Positions 12,331 through 22,975 of a stretch of 64,000 bases of DNA are shown piece by piece. Source of the stretch: Mytilinidion resinicola (lineage: Eukaryota; Ascomycota; Dothideomycetes; Mytilinidiales; Mytilinidiaceae); NCBI RefSeq assembly GCF_010093595.1, contig NW_022985437.1, positions 1,327,380-1,391,379 of the forward strand. Reading direction: 5' to 3'. Both the position numbers and the translations under genes were made by a program. Within the stretch, counting starts at the first letter, position 1. Each line of letters starts with the position of its first letter. The notes beneath the pieces were generated by a model. The model was not told where the DNA came from, made no database searches, and was given only the letters and a program-made list of their open reading frames with translations.

Positions 12331-13344
12331 CTACTTTGCATGACTCTCTAACAGTTTCAAGAACCCCTCCCTTTTCCTCTCAGAGATCCAAGCCACCTCG
12401 AAAGCATTCCGCTGCAACTGCACGATCTCCTCTCTCGTAATATCCGTCTCCTCCGCCATCTTCGTCAGATTCTCATTCATGTAGCCCCTAAAATACGCGG
12501 GATCATCCGAATTCACAGTAACCTTTACACCAGTCCGCAACAACTGCAATATCTCTTTCCCCTTAAAATCCTCCGTAACAACCGAATTACTAACCGGACA
12601 ACACGTCAACCCAATCCCCCTCTCCTTCACCAACTGCACAAGACTAGGATCCTCAATAATATTCGTCCCGTGATCGATCCGGTCAACCTGGATCTCCGTC
12701 AACACCTGACGTATGTGCTCAATACTATCCTGCTGATCGATATCGCAGTGGCACGTCACCAACCACCCTTCCTGCCGCGCTCTTGCAAACACAGCCGCGA
12801 ACTTGGCCGGCGGGTTCTGGCGCTCGTCGGAGTCGAGGCCGACGCCGACGATGTAGTCTTTGTACGGCAGCGCCTCGGTGAGCGTCGCCATGGCGAACTC
12901 GGGCGACATGTCGCGGAGGAAACACATGATCAGGCTCGCGCTCATGCCCAGTTCTCGCTCTGCTTTGATGATTGCTTGGCGCAGGCCGGCGAGCACGGTG
13001 GAGAAGGGCACGCCCCGTGACGTGTGCGCCTGCGGGTCGAAGAAGATTTCCGCGTGGACGACGTTTTGGGAGTGGGCTTTGGTTAGGTAGGCGTAGGCCA
13101 TGTCGGAGAAATCGGTCGAGGTGAGCAGGACGGCCATGTTTGGATAGTAGACGGCTAGGAACGAGGTGAGGTCGTTGAAGGTGTAGCCGGAAGAGGTGGA
13201 TGTTAGGGAGGATATGGCAGCGGGGATGGGGATTTTGTTTCGGGATGCTAGTTGCCGGACGAGGGCGGGCTCGAGGGTGCCTTCGATGTGCAGGTGGAGC
13301 TCGGCTTTTGGGAGGCCGGCGATGACTGAAGATGTTGAGGTCAT
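12331..13344 (-). CDS. aah1: adenine deaminase (fungal Aah1 type)
   Basis: Intronless, 337 residues. Belongs to the metal-dependent adenosine/adenine deaminase family; the fungal branch converts adenine to hypoxanthine in purine salvage. Visible metal and substrate motifs: H17 and H19 in ELHLHIEGTLEP, H199 in TCHCDID, D224/H225 in RIDHGTN and D280/D281 in VNSDDP. The start is taken at the ATG at 13344 and not further upstream, because the frame above it has only leader-like sequence and the family begins a few residues before the HxH motif. Length (about 340) is typical. True adenosine deaminase is the alternative, but the fungal family with IEHIRQ and this short N-terminus favours adenine. 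It is transcribed away from the thioredoxin-like gene, sharing a 322-bp spacer. Confidence 0.9.
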   Translation of the reverse strand: MTSTSSVIAGLPKAELHLHIEGTLEPALVRQLASRNKIPIPAAISSLTSTSSGYTFNDLTSFLAVYYPNMAVLLTSTDFSDMAYAYLTKAHSQNVVHAEIFFDPQAHTSRGVPFSTVLAGLRQAIIKAERELGMSASLIMCFLRDMSPEFAMATLTEALPYKDYIVGVGLDSDERQNPPAKFAAVFARARQEGWLVTCHCDIDQQDSIEHIRQVLTEIQVDRIDHGTNIIEDPSLVQLVKERGIGLTCCPVSNSVVTEDFKGKEILQLLRTGVKVTVNSDDPAYFRGYMNENLTKMAEETDITREEIVQLQRNAFEVAWISERKREGFLKLLESHAK

Positions 13345-13666
13345 GATTGCGGTTTTGAAGAGTATGCGCTGTAGAAAGTGTGAAGTTGTAGTAAGATGTT
13401 GTATCAAGGAATATAGTACTCGGCCCTAAGTCTGGGCACAACTATTTCCCACTGCTTTGATATCTGAATTCGGAGAAGAGTGTCAACATTCAATGTAAGT
13501 CGTTATCAATCAAGAGTGGTGTTGACTTCATGACTCAAGATAAACTGGCACGTGATGATCAGCCGACTCGCGTACTCAAAGCTCTCACCTCTACGCAATG
13601 TGGTCAAAACCACCTCCGCATTAATCCGCACGAGATCTCCTAGCAACCCCACACCTACCAGCAAAC
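13345..13666. promoter_or_regulatory. divergent promoter region
   Basis: A 322-bp spacer between the adenine deaminase start (minus) and the thioredoxin-like start (plus), so it must carry both promoters. I could not pick a TATA box or a defined operator in it. CACGTGATGATCA near 13550 contains a CACGTG E-box, which fungal bHLH factors such as Cbf1 bind; its function is inference. Confidence 0.5.
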
Positions 13667-14343
13667 ATGTCGAAGATCACTGTCGTCAATTCTTCTGCGC
13701 ACTTTAACACTCTCCTCTCCTCAAATTCATACCTGATCGTCGATTTCCATGCCGACTGGTGTGGTCCCTGCAAAGCCATCGCGCCCGTCTTCGAGCAGCT
13801 CGCGACAGCAGAAGCAAAGCCAGGACGTGTAGCCTTCTGCAAGGTAGACGTCGATGCGCAGCAGGATATTGCTCAGAAGCACTCGGTTTCGGCGTACGTA
13901 TCTCTGGCTGTCTCCTCCGCGTTCGCCGCAACCTCGACAACGAGCTATTATCAATTTCCCTTTTCACGAACATATACTAACAACAACATTATTATAGCAT
14001 GCCCACTTTCCTAATCTTCAAATCCGGCACCGTCGTCGACACCGTCCGTGGCGCCAACCCTCCCGCCCTCACAGCCGCCGTTCGCAAAGCCGCCGCCGAT
14101 GCCGCGAAGGGTCCTGGGAAGACCGCAGCCGTGTTCCAGTCTAAGGGATATACGCTCGGAGGCGCGGGTGCACCGAGCCGACCTGTTGCGCAATCGTGGG
14201 GCCAGAGCTTGGGGAGCTTTGGCGGACCGGGGGTTGTGGATATGCTGGTTAGATTCGTGGCGCTGTATCTGACAAGCTTGGCGTCCCTCGATGGGTATAA
14301 GGCGGCGGAGGAGAGTCCGTTCAATGTTAGGAATCGGAGATGA
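13667..14343 (+). CDS. thioredoxin-domain protein with C-terminal extension
   Basis: Two exons (13667-13893 and 13998-14343) give 190 residues. The first 105 are a standard thioredoxin fold with the redox motif WCGPC (C32, C35) after VDFHAD, the KVDVD strand and the cis-proline MPTF completed at the splice. Cytosolic, no signal peptide. A plain thioredoxin would stop near residue 105; this one continues about 85 residues with an Ala/Lys helix, a Gly/Ala/Pro linker, and a hydrophobic stretch near VVDMLVRFVALYLTSL followed by a charged tail. This architecture recurs in filamentous fungi to my knowledge, but I do not know its role. It may be a membrane-associated or adaptor thioredoxin. Confidence 0.88.
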
Positions 14344-15140
14344 GAAGGGGTTTATAGTCGTGGTCTAAGGTCGGTACGGAGTTTGGGAATCGGACTTTTT
14401 GGCGTATGAATGGGTATCGGGATTTGTTCTCGGACTTTGGAGAATAATCGGAACAACTACTCGCCCTGACCGCTAGGTATAGCGGCTTGCATCATCTCAA
14501 ATGTGGCTGCTTCAGAGTGATAAAGAAGTAAGAGTCTTTAGATAGCGTAGTAAGTTGCTCTACTTTTGTCTCGCGGCACATTTGGTCTCTTGCCTATTAG
14601 ATGCTCGTCCTATCCTAGACGTGTACCAGTAACGTAATCCGAACTAAGAGCGAATGTAAAGGTCAATGCTCTCACAATTACGACGGTAGCAAGTTTTTTC
14701 TACACCCTTCACTGGTTGCGCCGATTCTCACGTGCGAGGTCGTTGAGAGATTCCTGCGATCTGATTCGCCGGGTAACTTTGGATGCCAACTCATCCGGAC
14801 CTTATTTGAACCTCCAACCTTACTTTTCACCTCCCACACGTCATATTCCGATTTACTCACCCTCCTACTCTTTGGTTAATACGCCGTGCCACGACTGCGA
14901 CAATATCAATAAAGCGAACAAAATCATTCACAATGGCTTAAGGGCTTCGCTTTCTTTCAGTCTTGATGTCTTAGGAGGGCATTGTTATCATCACAGCACT
15001 TAAACACCGCTATGGGGAACACTCTCATCGCTGCCCATTCATTTTCTCCTCGTACTTTCTAACATCGCACCGCATCTTGTCGGCACAGCGGGTTTGGAAA
15101 GCAGATCTTCATAGCGTTCAGTCAGTCAGTGAGATGCACC
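14344..15140. other. intergenic, thioredoxin-like to Ser/Pro-rich gene
   Basis: About 800 bases without a supported gene. The second half is C/T-rich and reads like a long 5' leader. No repeat seen. Confidence 0.5.
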
Positions 15141-16097
15141 ATGACATCCAAGGAGCCCAACGAAGAACGCACCTTTCGCAATGGGTCTCAACAAGGGTAT
15201 GGACAATCAAACCAAACACCCACTCTGCTTCCATCCACGTTGCCGAGAATCCCCCTTCAGACCCCCAAAGAAAGCTGCCCGGGGCCGGTTTCCCATCTGC
15301 CACCTCTCCCATTCACTCCGCCTCCTACCATTTCACCACAATCCTCAGTCGCTAGCCTCTGTGACTACAGACAAAGCGAAAACATACGTCGTTCTTCCGA
15401 TGACTCAAGCTACTCAATATCAATGGCGGCGTTCAGAAAGGACTCGGTAATGAGCATGGGATCGAAGATGGAGAACCGCGACAGAGGAAGGCTTTTGGAG
15501 AAGATGATTGCGAACCAGTCACCAGCAAGATCGTGGACTCCAGTTCAAATACACGGGACGAGTCCGAGGAAACTGGAACTTGTCGAACGGGAGATCAGAA
15601 GACGGCAGAACGTTGAAGAAGAACTTCTACTCAAGGAGAAACGCAGGTTTGAAAGACAACGCCTCGCGGACAGACAACCGTCCCCGGGAGATCCAATCTG
15701 GAAGGGAATGAAGGGCCTGGTGCTTTCAGAGTGTATCGCTGAAGAGAAAAGATTAGCTGAAATGCAATGTCGACTTAACGAGCATAGGGTGTCGGGCCTA
15801 TCTACGCCTACCAGACATAGCGCGTCGAATCTGTCTACGCCCACCCGAACGTGGGACCGTTTGGCGACACAATTCCGAACGCCATCGCCGTCGACAACGA
15901 TCCGAAGTCTCCGAAACAGTATTCCATGCTCTACTCAAGTAGAGACTCAGCCTAATGTCTTTAAGGAGAACCAATCCAGTCAGTTCCATCCTGTCCATCC
16001 GTCTCGTAAACCATCTCGCTTACCTCGCCCAACCCGCTTAAAGGTTCCCCGTCCGTCTCGAATACCACAACCATCACGAAGGGATTGGATTCCCTGA
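15141..16097 (+). CDS. hypothetical basic Ser/Pro/Arg-rich protein
   Basis: Single open frame of 318 residues; the ATG at 15141 is the first in frame. I do not recognise a domain. The N-terminal 80 residues are Pro/Ser-rich and disordered; residues around 140-215 form a strongly charged helix (ELVEREIRRRQNVEEELLL and further EEKRLAEMQ), probably a coiled coil; the C-terminus has STPTR repeats (SGLSTPTRH, SNLSTPTRT) and a PSR-rich tail (KPSRLPRPTRLK, PSRIPQPSR). It has the look of a cytoskeletal or nuclear regulatory protein with proline-directed phosphorylation sites. Gene reality is supported by length and coherent composition, not by homology. Confidence 0.7.
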   Translation: MTSKEPNEERTFRNGSQQGYGQSNQTPTLLPSTLPRIPLQTPKESCPGPVSHLPPLPFTPPPTISPQSSVASLCDYRQSENIRRSSDDSSYSISMAAFRKDSVMSMGSKMENRDRGRLLEKMIANQSPARSWTPVQIHGTSPRKLELVEREIRRRQNVEEELLLKEKRRFERQRLADRQPSPGDPIWKGMKGLVLSECIAEEKRLAEMQCRLNEHRVSGLSTPTRHSASNLSTPTRTWDRLATQFRTPSPSTTIRSLRNSIPCSTQVETQPNVFKENQSSQFHPVHPSRKPSRLPRPTRLKVPRPSRIPQPSRRDWIP

Positions 16098-17165
16098 TGG
16101 GTAGTTAGTATAGACGCTTGAGATGATGGAGTCTTTGACAGATAGTTCACTTTCGTTCAACCGAAGAGGCACCAGGAGGGGTTGCTCGAGCATCAGTCAC
16201 CGAGCTTTATGAAGTCGATTAGTGTTTTCTAACCGGCACCTGGTCTGAACTAAGATCAGTTGATCCCATACATTCTCTTTGATCCTTGCAATTATCTCGA
16301 GCGACTGGTATGTAAAGTGCAACTACAGTGCCTCGCCATAGATACCCGTACACTTTCCTGCCACTGTCTGGGGACTTTTAACTTACTAAGACAGACCGGG
16401 GCCAGCGGACACAGTTCCAATCTACGTACGCCCTACTGACGCTGTCTGCGGTAGCCCCTCGAGTTTACTAGTTGTCCAAAATACCGAACTTCTCTCTCTT
16501 TTGGAATGCTGAAAATACTATGAAGTTCCTCATGCAGTGGTGAATCAGTGTACGAAGTTCTATGAGGCATTGTACGTGCTAGGAGTAACCTCGGGTTTCT
16601 ACGAGCTTCGATGCCGTGATCAATAGGTAAGCTCCAACAATTTGGCTGAATTGGCCACACGTTGATTACTCTGCAGTTAATTTGCGGGGCCTTGATGCTA
16701 ACAATGCGTGAAAGCGCCACGATGAACTTACCTTAGGCTGAGGCTTATTTCGAGGCTCGCGGAGTGTCGAACCGAGGAGGGCCCAAGGGTCACCTGACGA
16801 TCAGTTACTCGCTACTGGTGACCCAAGCACAGCTATCAGATATCACATACACAGATCCTCATGTTATTACCCCAGATTCTACCCCGCAAACGATCTCCAG
16901 TGCGAGAAAGTGGATCCATGGTACCCCGTCTACAGCAACGCTAGCACCTTGGCTACATATAATCTTCGCTTCTAACCGTGTGGTGACTTCGCTGTTTGCA
17001 TATTCTCAGCGAACGATCTCGATCGCAGAAAAACAAATCCAAGGCCTTGGAGCTGCGGGTACGTTGCGATCGTCGTCCTATATATGGGACTAATATGTCT
17101 CTCAATTACTGAAATTCTCTACATGGGACAACTTCTTTTCGTCCTTGCTTCCTGGTCCTTGTATT
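16098..17165. other. intergenic upstream of MFS pseudogene
   Basis: About 1.07 kb. Frames at 16433-16720 and 16764-17093 have no recognisable domain or splice context. A TATATA motif at about 17079-17084 lies 85 bases upstream of the MFS ATG and is its likely old TATA box. Confidence 0.45.
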
Positions 17166-19069
17166 ATGTTAACAGAGAAAGTCCTAAATGAAGATGTCTT
17201 CCATATCGAGGAGAGTAGCCCTGAACGCCACGCCTTCAACCCCGCTGATGTGAAGGGCCGCGACTTCACGGTGGCGGCGGAGGAAATGCCACATGGCTAC
17301 TTGACAAGCTTCCGATTTGTGGGTGCAATTCTAGTAATAGGTGTAGCAATGGCTTGCGGTCAGGGAGGCTTCTCTCTCATCGCTCCTGTGCTTCCTCAAA
17401 TCAACCAAGACATTGGGCCCGACAGCGGTCTGACCTGGGTCGCACTCTGCTACCTCCTCATAACCTCCATCGGTCTCCTTATCGTGGGCCGAGTAACGGA
17501 TTATCTTCGGTCAGCGATGGTGGTTCATCTCAGCAAGTGCCATCGTCGTGTGCGCAACCGCGCCGAATGCCCTAGCTTTGATTGCCGGACTGATAGAATT
17601 GAAGTCGTCGTTGGCGAGCTTGTGCCCATTAGATACCGCTTTGCAGCGATTGCAGTCGTGTTCATCTTCATCATTCCTGTCTCTGCAGTAGGCCCGGCAG
17701 TGAGCTACGCCTTCATATTCAACACTAAAGCGGGCTGGAGAGGAATCTTCTACATACTTATTGCACTTAATAAATTGTCGACTATCCTCTTCTACGTTTT
17801 CTACCATCCGCCTTCGTTCGCAATGAAACACGATACTGCTCGGAAGTGGGAATTCGTCAAGAACTTCGATTATATCGGTATGGTGCTTGCAATATCCGCA
17901 CTTCTGCTACTCCTCATGGGCCTTTCCTGGGGAGGAGTTTTGCATCCGTGGAAGTCTGCGCATGTCATCTCGACTATCGTCATTGGGTTCTTCCTTTTGG
18001 TTGCTTTCTTCGTGTATGAGGCTTACGCAGATCTGAAAGAGCCTCTGGTTCCACTAAGTCTGTACAGGAACCGCGGATGGGTCGCCACCACGCTTCTCTG
18101 GGGGACAGGCTCTGCGCTGCACTACGCTAACGCAATCTTGTGGCCTGCTATGGTTTCAGTGTTGTATGCACCAGGTCATGGCTGGGTCCGCAATGGGTTC
18201 CTCGCCAGCGTTCCAGGTGCAGCAATCGTCCTCGGAGAGTTCACCAGCCCCTTGTTCAAGAAATACACCAATGTCCAATTACGAATCCTATTCCCTATTG
18301 TTGGCGTTCTGTTAGCATGTAAGTTGTCCTTGAATTCGATTGCGTCTGGCCATTAGAGAGTTCATCGGAGAATCTTTGCCCGCACTTGGGCTATGGTAGA
18401 ACAACGCTGATATTTAATTGAAGGCGTGGCGACCAGTAACCCCGACTCTGTTGTACGATCCACGATCATAATCTTCCTAGCGTCGTACTTCATCGGGTGG
18501 TGCGAGATGATCAATTCTACTGTCTCAACTATTAGTATCGATTATCAGCGTGAGATTAGGACAGCAGTAGGAACCGGCGGGGCGACTCGTCAACTCTTCT
18601 CGGTCATTGGTGGCCCGTGAGTAGTCTCAACGAGTTATTACATTACTCAATCACAATCTAACCGCCTATTAGTATCTTTACGACCGTTCTGTCTAACCGA
18701 ATGACATGAAACATACCCAAAGGAGTACCTCCAGCGCTCCTTAAGGCCGGACTACCAGCCTCATCCATTCCTGCTTTCATCCTGGCCGTTAGCGTAGACC
18801 CCAGTGCCAATTTCAGATCGATATCTGGCGCTACGCCGGCTATCGCACGAGCTGGCGCTCGAGCGTATCAAGAGGCTAGCGCTGCGGCGTATGGCACTGT
18901 CTTCTTGACTACGATATCGTTGAGCGTAGTCTCGATGATTATCACGATCTGGGCACCGAATGTCAATCAGCTTCTCACGAGGAATGTGAACGTTCCTATT
19001 CCCGGGAGGAATTCAGACAAGGTTGTCGGTGTGCGTACCGACATCGAGGCGGTGGAGCAGAAGGTTTGA
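17166..19069 (+). pseudogene. MFS efflux transporter pseudogene (TRI12/siderophore-type, 14 helices)
   Basis: Sequence resembles the fungal TRI12-like major facilitator family. The intact parts include the N-terminus, GQGGFSLIAPVLPQINQDIG, WVALCYLL, VVGELVPIRYRFAA, GPAVSYAFIFNTKAGWRG, FDYIGMVLAIS, LKEPLVPLSLYRNRGWVA and a C-terminal exon. Three defects are visible. After GRVTD near 17505 the conserved sequence jumps to another frame (one extra base); it returns near 17590 with part of the family's helix-4/5 loop missing; and an in-frame TGA sits at 18707-18709 after a valid intron (18617-18672), with clear homology continuing to the natural stop at 19067. An earlier intron runs 18319-18422. 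Alternative splicing cannot repair the first shift as far as I can see. A sequencing error could explain one defect but hardly all three. Confidence 0.82.
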
Positions 19070-19127
19070 TCAGGAGTTTTGGGAAGCGTTGGAAGTTTTG
19101 TGGACTCTAAGCAATGCTCCAACGGAA

Positions 19128-19149
19128 GGGGGGGGGGGGGGGAGGGGGG
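19128..19149. repeat. poly-G tract G15-A-G6
   Basis: Fifteen consecutive G, one A and six more G, 59 bases past the end of the MFS relic and just beyond the 3' end of the minus-strand gene at 19249. Such a run can form a G-quadruplex and is prone to length errors in assembly. Confidence 0.95.
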
Positions 19150-19248
19150 CGCCCGTATAGTAGTCCGACGAGAAAAACATTTTCATCAGAATAGGATTTG
19201 CTATGCGTTAAACCAGCGTGATAAGCAGTACTTCCTTCTCAGTGCATG

Positions 19249-19859
19249 TTATGAATCTGCCCTCCTGGCTAGTTGCATACGCACAGCTTCATTCCCGCGT
19301 CGCAATGATCTTAATGATCGGTCGTTTTCTTGCTCCATAGTATTTAGCTCTACCATCGGCAGGTCCGTTCGTCGCAGTCGCCGTATTGCCAAAAATGCTA
19401 TCACCCCGACCGCTAACAACCCCAGCTCAAATCCGACAAGGACTGCCATTTGGTCAGCTTGTTTGTACTTCAGATGATGATAGCGACATGAGTGAGTCAC
19501 GTGCCATGATGCACAGTTTCTCAAGTAAATACGCGAAAGACAATCTCTTGAAAGAAGCATTGTATAGAGGCCTTTCGAAAGCAGATGTGCAAGAGATATG
19601 TTGCGAAGAGACCGACGAACGTACATTTACTGATCCCTCCCTCGCCAGAACCAGCTGTGGCTAGCTGGATAATTAAAAGCACCGGGATGATTGGGAGAAG
19701 CGGTAACAGTAGCAATATCCAGATGGGAGGTATTGTAGTAGCCGTGGACTGCGCGAATGAGATTTGTCTAGCTCTGTCGAGGTTTATAGAAGGCCCAGAT
19801 TCGGGATTTTGGTGATGGTCCGTGTAGGCATTGGTGCTTTGAAACCTTTCGTCTGGCAT
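19249..19859 (-). CDS. small two-helix membrane protein, unknown
   Basis: Not a recognised family. Two exons, 19631-19859 and 19249-19457, joined by a GTAAAT...AAG intron, keep frame and give 145 residues from the ATG at 19859. The N-terminal 40 residues are polar; a strong membrane segment follows (PIWILLLLPLLPIIPVLLII), then a short Gly-rich loop spanning the splice, a second membrane segment (LVGFELGLLAVGVIAFLAI) and a basic tail with RRLRR. Topology would be hairpin-like with both ends on the cytosolic side. It converges on the MFS pseudogene and is upstream, in the opposite direction, of the amylase. Support is the pair of hydrophobic segments and the exact splice; the gene could still be spurious. 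Confidence 0.5.
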
Positions 19860-20600
19860 GATGAGGTTGAGTGACTAGCAAATAGAAAGCTGTATTTATG
19901 GGGAATCTTGCAGGCTCGAGAGGGTGCAAAGGAAGAAGAACGGTGAGGTGACGTCCTAGTCTTGTGACCTGCAAACGGGCCGAGGTGGAGGCCGAAATTA
20001 GAGGGTTCCCGCACGGCTCTTGGTGTTGCGGACCCCTTCCTGACCGTCGATGCTTCCTTTGCCGCTGTCGCATGTTTCTTCCATTCGAGAAGGATTCAGG
20101 GCCTGCAGCCTCTAAATTACAGTACATCGGACATTTTCGTGGAGCTGAACCTCGACGCACGACAGTGCCATCACGGACTGAACACGCGGGACTCGAGATT
20201 CTCGATAGGTATCAGACACTCACGTACTGTACATGTTTGGAGATTGGTCGACACATTGAGGGTTCCTAGAGTCGACCACAGCAATATGTTTCATAGCGTA
20301 TTCCAATTTGAATCATCGCCAAAACGTCCCCGTTTCGAAGGTCCCCCTGTTGTGTCTAAGCCTATGAGGGTACTAATGCCTAGCTTGTTTGATACCGTGG
20401 CTAGGCTTATCCGTTGCGCGGCCAAGCAATCACACTCAATGAATGTAACTCAACGGCCATAGGATGACTTCAACCTCTCACATTGAAGACTACTTTCGTT
20501 AACTATTCCCTTCTTACCTTCTTTTGGCGACACCTTTTCTTGAATCGTTAGGTCTCATTCTTTCTGCTGGTCAGTGAGGCCTTATTTCTAACACTTGCGA
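19860..20600. other. divergent spacer between small membrane protein and alpha-amylase
   Basis: About 740 bases serving as promoter region for the minus-strand gene and for the amylase. No clear gene. A carbon-repressor or AmyR site could be expected upstream of an amylase, but I did not find one I would stand behind. Confidence 0.45.
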
Positions 20601-22286
20601 ATGATGAAGTTGTGCCGACTTTTATCGTTAGCCTTCTTTTTGAGCGTCGGTTTGGCAGCTACAGCAGCTGATTGGAGAGGAAAGGCGATCTACCAAGTCT
20701 TTACCGATAGGTTCGTTCTTGGCCAAGAGCGTTGGCTGTACGCCGCTACAACACCACGGACAACTAACATTCGGGCAGATTCTCTCTCACAAATGCATAT
20801 TCAGCTGATGCATGTGATGTGACGAAAAATGAGTACTGCGGGGGAACATGGAAGGGGATCCAAAGCAGGCTAGATTACATCCAAGGAATGGGATTCACTG
20901 CTGTGAGTGACAAAAGGATTTGTTGTAGCGCTTGGGCAGTTGTACTGATATTGAATCCAGATCTGGATATCTCCGGTCACATTACAAGTTCCTGGTGGAT
21001 ACCACGGATATTATCAAACGGATCTATATCGCCTCAATGATCACTTCGGGACAGCTGATGATCTCAAATCCCTTGCGTCTGACCTCAAATCTAGAGGCAT
21101 GTATCTCATGGTCGATGTAGTTCCCAATCATATGGGGTGGCCGGGATGTCCCGACACGGTCGACTATTCGCAACTCCATCCCTTCAGCGATGCTTCGTGT
21201 TACCATTCCTACTGCCCGCTGCTCAACTACGACAACCAGACTGAAACAGAAGTCTGCTGGCTAGGTGACTGTAACACAGAGATGCCCGACCTCAAGACCG
21301 AAGACTCAACAGTTGCAACTGGTATGCAAGATTGGATCAAGTCACTGGTCAGCAACTACAGTATAGATGGTCTCCGCATGGACTCTGCCAAAAGCGTGAA
21401 CAAGGGCTTCTTCCCAGGATTCTGCGCTGCTGCCGGTGTCTTTTGCATGGGTGAGGTCGCAGACGGAAGAGCAACCTACGCTTACGCATACCAAGATTAC
21501 ATGGATAGTATACTCGACTACCCATTGTACTTTGCCATCAATCGCACATTCCAACAACAATCCGACATGTCTGATCTGACATACAACCTTGAGCTCAGCA
21601 AAAACGGTGGAAGCACAGGCTCAAAGGACAACACTTTGCTTGGAACATTCATCGAGAACCACGATAACCCAAGATTCCCTTGGTCTACGGACGACATGAG
21701 TCTCGTCAAGAATGCCATCGCTTTCACAATCCTGAGTGATGGGATTCCAATCATCTACCAAGGGCAGGAACAGCATCTGGCTGGAGCTGATGACCCTGGA
21801 TGCCGAGAGGCCATCTGGCCAACTGGGTAAGCTGCGCGGATTTTCCGACCTCGTTTCTTTCTCGAGATATTTTACGACTCGGAACTCGATCAGGAAAAAC
21901 TGACCAATATAAATAGGTACAACACTTCTACGCCCCTGTACGGGCATATCGCGTACCTCAACCAGATGCGGAACTTCGCCCAAAGTCAATCGTCGTCTTA
22001 CTTAACATACAAGAATTGGGTCACCAATTATACGACTGATACCATCATGATGCGGAACGACATTGTACGCACTATTCTGACGAACCAGGGCGAATCCGGT
22101 GGCAGTTACTCCCTCACAACCGAGGGGATGGGTTTTGAAAGTGGGGAAACAGTAGTTGAGGTGTTCACTTGTGACAAGTCAACCGCCAATTCGGACGGTG
22201 AAGTAAACATCCGGATGAACGGAGGGCTGCCACGCGTGCTGTTCCCCGAGAGTTCACTGACAGGCTTTGGGATGTGTGGGTACTAG
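20601..22286 (+). CDS. secreted alpha-amylase (GH13)
   Basis: Endo-acting alpha-1,4-glucan hydrolase of the fungal Taka-amylase type, secreted for starch use. Exons 20601-20710, 20779-20902, 20961-21826, 21917-22286 give 489 residues. The start is the first of two adjacent ATGs at 20601; a signal peptide ends near LAATAA. The four GH13 regions are in place: VDVVPNH, GLRMDSAK with nucleophile D219, GEVADG with acid/base E243 and ENHDN with transition-state D313; the D-to-E spacing of 24 equals that of Taka-amylase A. Cysteine pairs (ADACDV...YCGG, CYHSYCP, VCWLGDC) fit the secreted fold. It ends shortly after the C-terminal beta domain, with no starch-binding domain. The gene appears intact. 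Confidence 0.95.
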
Positions 22287-22641
22287 GCCCCCATCATTTC
22301 CTCTTTTCTTGTTCATAATTATCAACCTTCTTTCACATTGGAATGATCCATGTTCGTCACTCTCTTGCATTATATTTCAGATACGTCTAGTCCAAAGGCA
22401 ACAATGCCAGCAAGTGTTGCATCTGCATCCCATTATCCGCCTTGAACAGAGCCCATGTGTATCCTTTATCGCCCTCACTCGCCGTGGCACATTCTCTCAC
22501 TACCATCTACAAAAGAAAGCTCTCAAAAACCGTAAACTCAAACGCCGGAACCCATCGCTGTCGTATAATCACGCGACCTCCTCGCCATTCAGTCCAACAC
22601 CTATCCCCATCATCCCTCCTCTAGACCTCCCTTCCTCCCGC
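22287..22641. other. convergent intergenic
   Basis: Space between the 3' ends of the amylase and the minus-strand membrane protein. No gene; T/C-rich, likely two overlapping 3' UTRs. Confidence 0.5.
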
Positions 22642-22965
22642 TCAACTCATATTACTCACAATCGGCCTCTTCATGCCCCTCCGCCCTATCGTGCCCTGCA
22701 GCGCCGCCATGTTCCGCTCCCGGACCTCGCGCATGTAGTCCATCTGCTCCGGGGACATTGACTTTAGTTCGTTGCTCGACGTGCCGAAGAACTGGCTGTG
22801 GACCGCGAAGCCCAGGCATACACAGATGCCGGCGCCGAGCATGCAGATCAGCACGATGAGGGAGGGCGGGATGGCGTAGCCCATGTTGTCGCGTTTGTGG
22901 AGGTGCTGGGCGGCGGTGTTGGAGACGGCGTCGGCGAGGGAGTGGAGGAGGGCCGTGGGTGCCAT
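22642..22965 (-). CDS. small single-pass membrane protein, conserved-looking
   Basis: Intronless, 107 residues from the ATG at 22965; longer upstream frame is leader made of the tandem repeat and is not included. Order: N-terminal helix (MAPTALLHSLADAVSNTAAQ), the dibasic KRD, one clear membrane segment (IPPSLIVLICMLGAGICVCLG), then a cytosolic helix FGTSSNELKSMSPEQMDYMREV rich in charged residues and a basic tail RRGMKRP. I know similar short single-pass proteins across filamentous ascomycetes without assigned function. The three Cys in or next to the membrane helix could be palmitoylated. Confidence 0.7.
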   Translation of the reverse strand: MAPTALLHSLADAVSNTAAQHLHKRDNMGYAIPPSLIVLICMLGAGICVCLGFAVHSQFFGTSSNELKSMSPEQMDYMREVRERNMAALQGTIGRRGMKRPIVSNMS

Positions 22966-22975
22966 TTTGGAGGTT

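Noticed and set aside
12725..13441. 238-residue minus-strand frame overlapping adenine deaminase
   Set aside because: Arg/Pro-rich shadow of the real gene in another frame of the same strand.
16764..17093. 109-residue plus frame upstream of the MFS relic
   Set aside because: No ATG in a good context, no domain, no splice link to the transporter.
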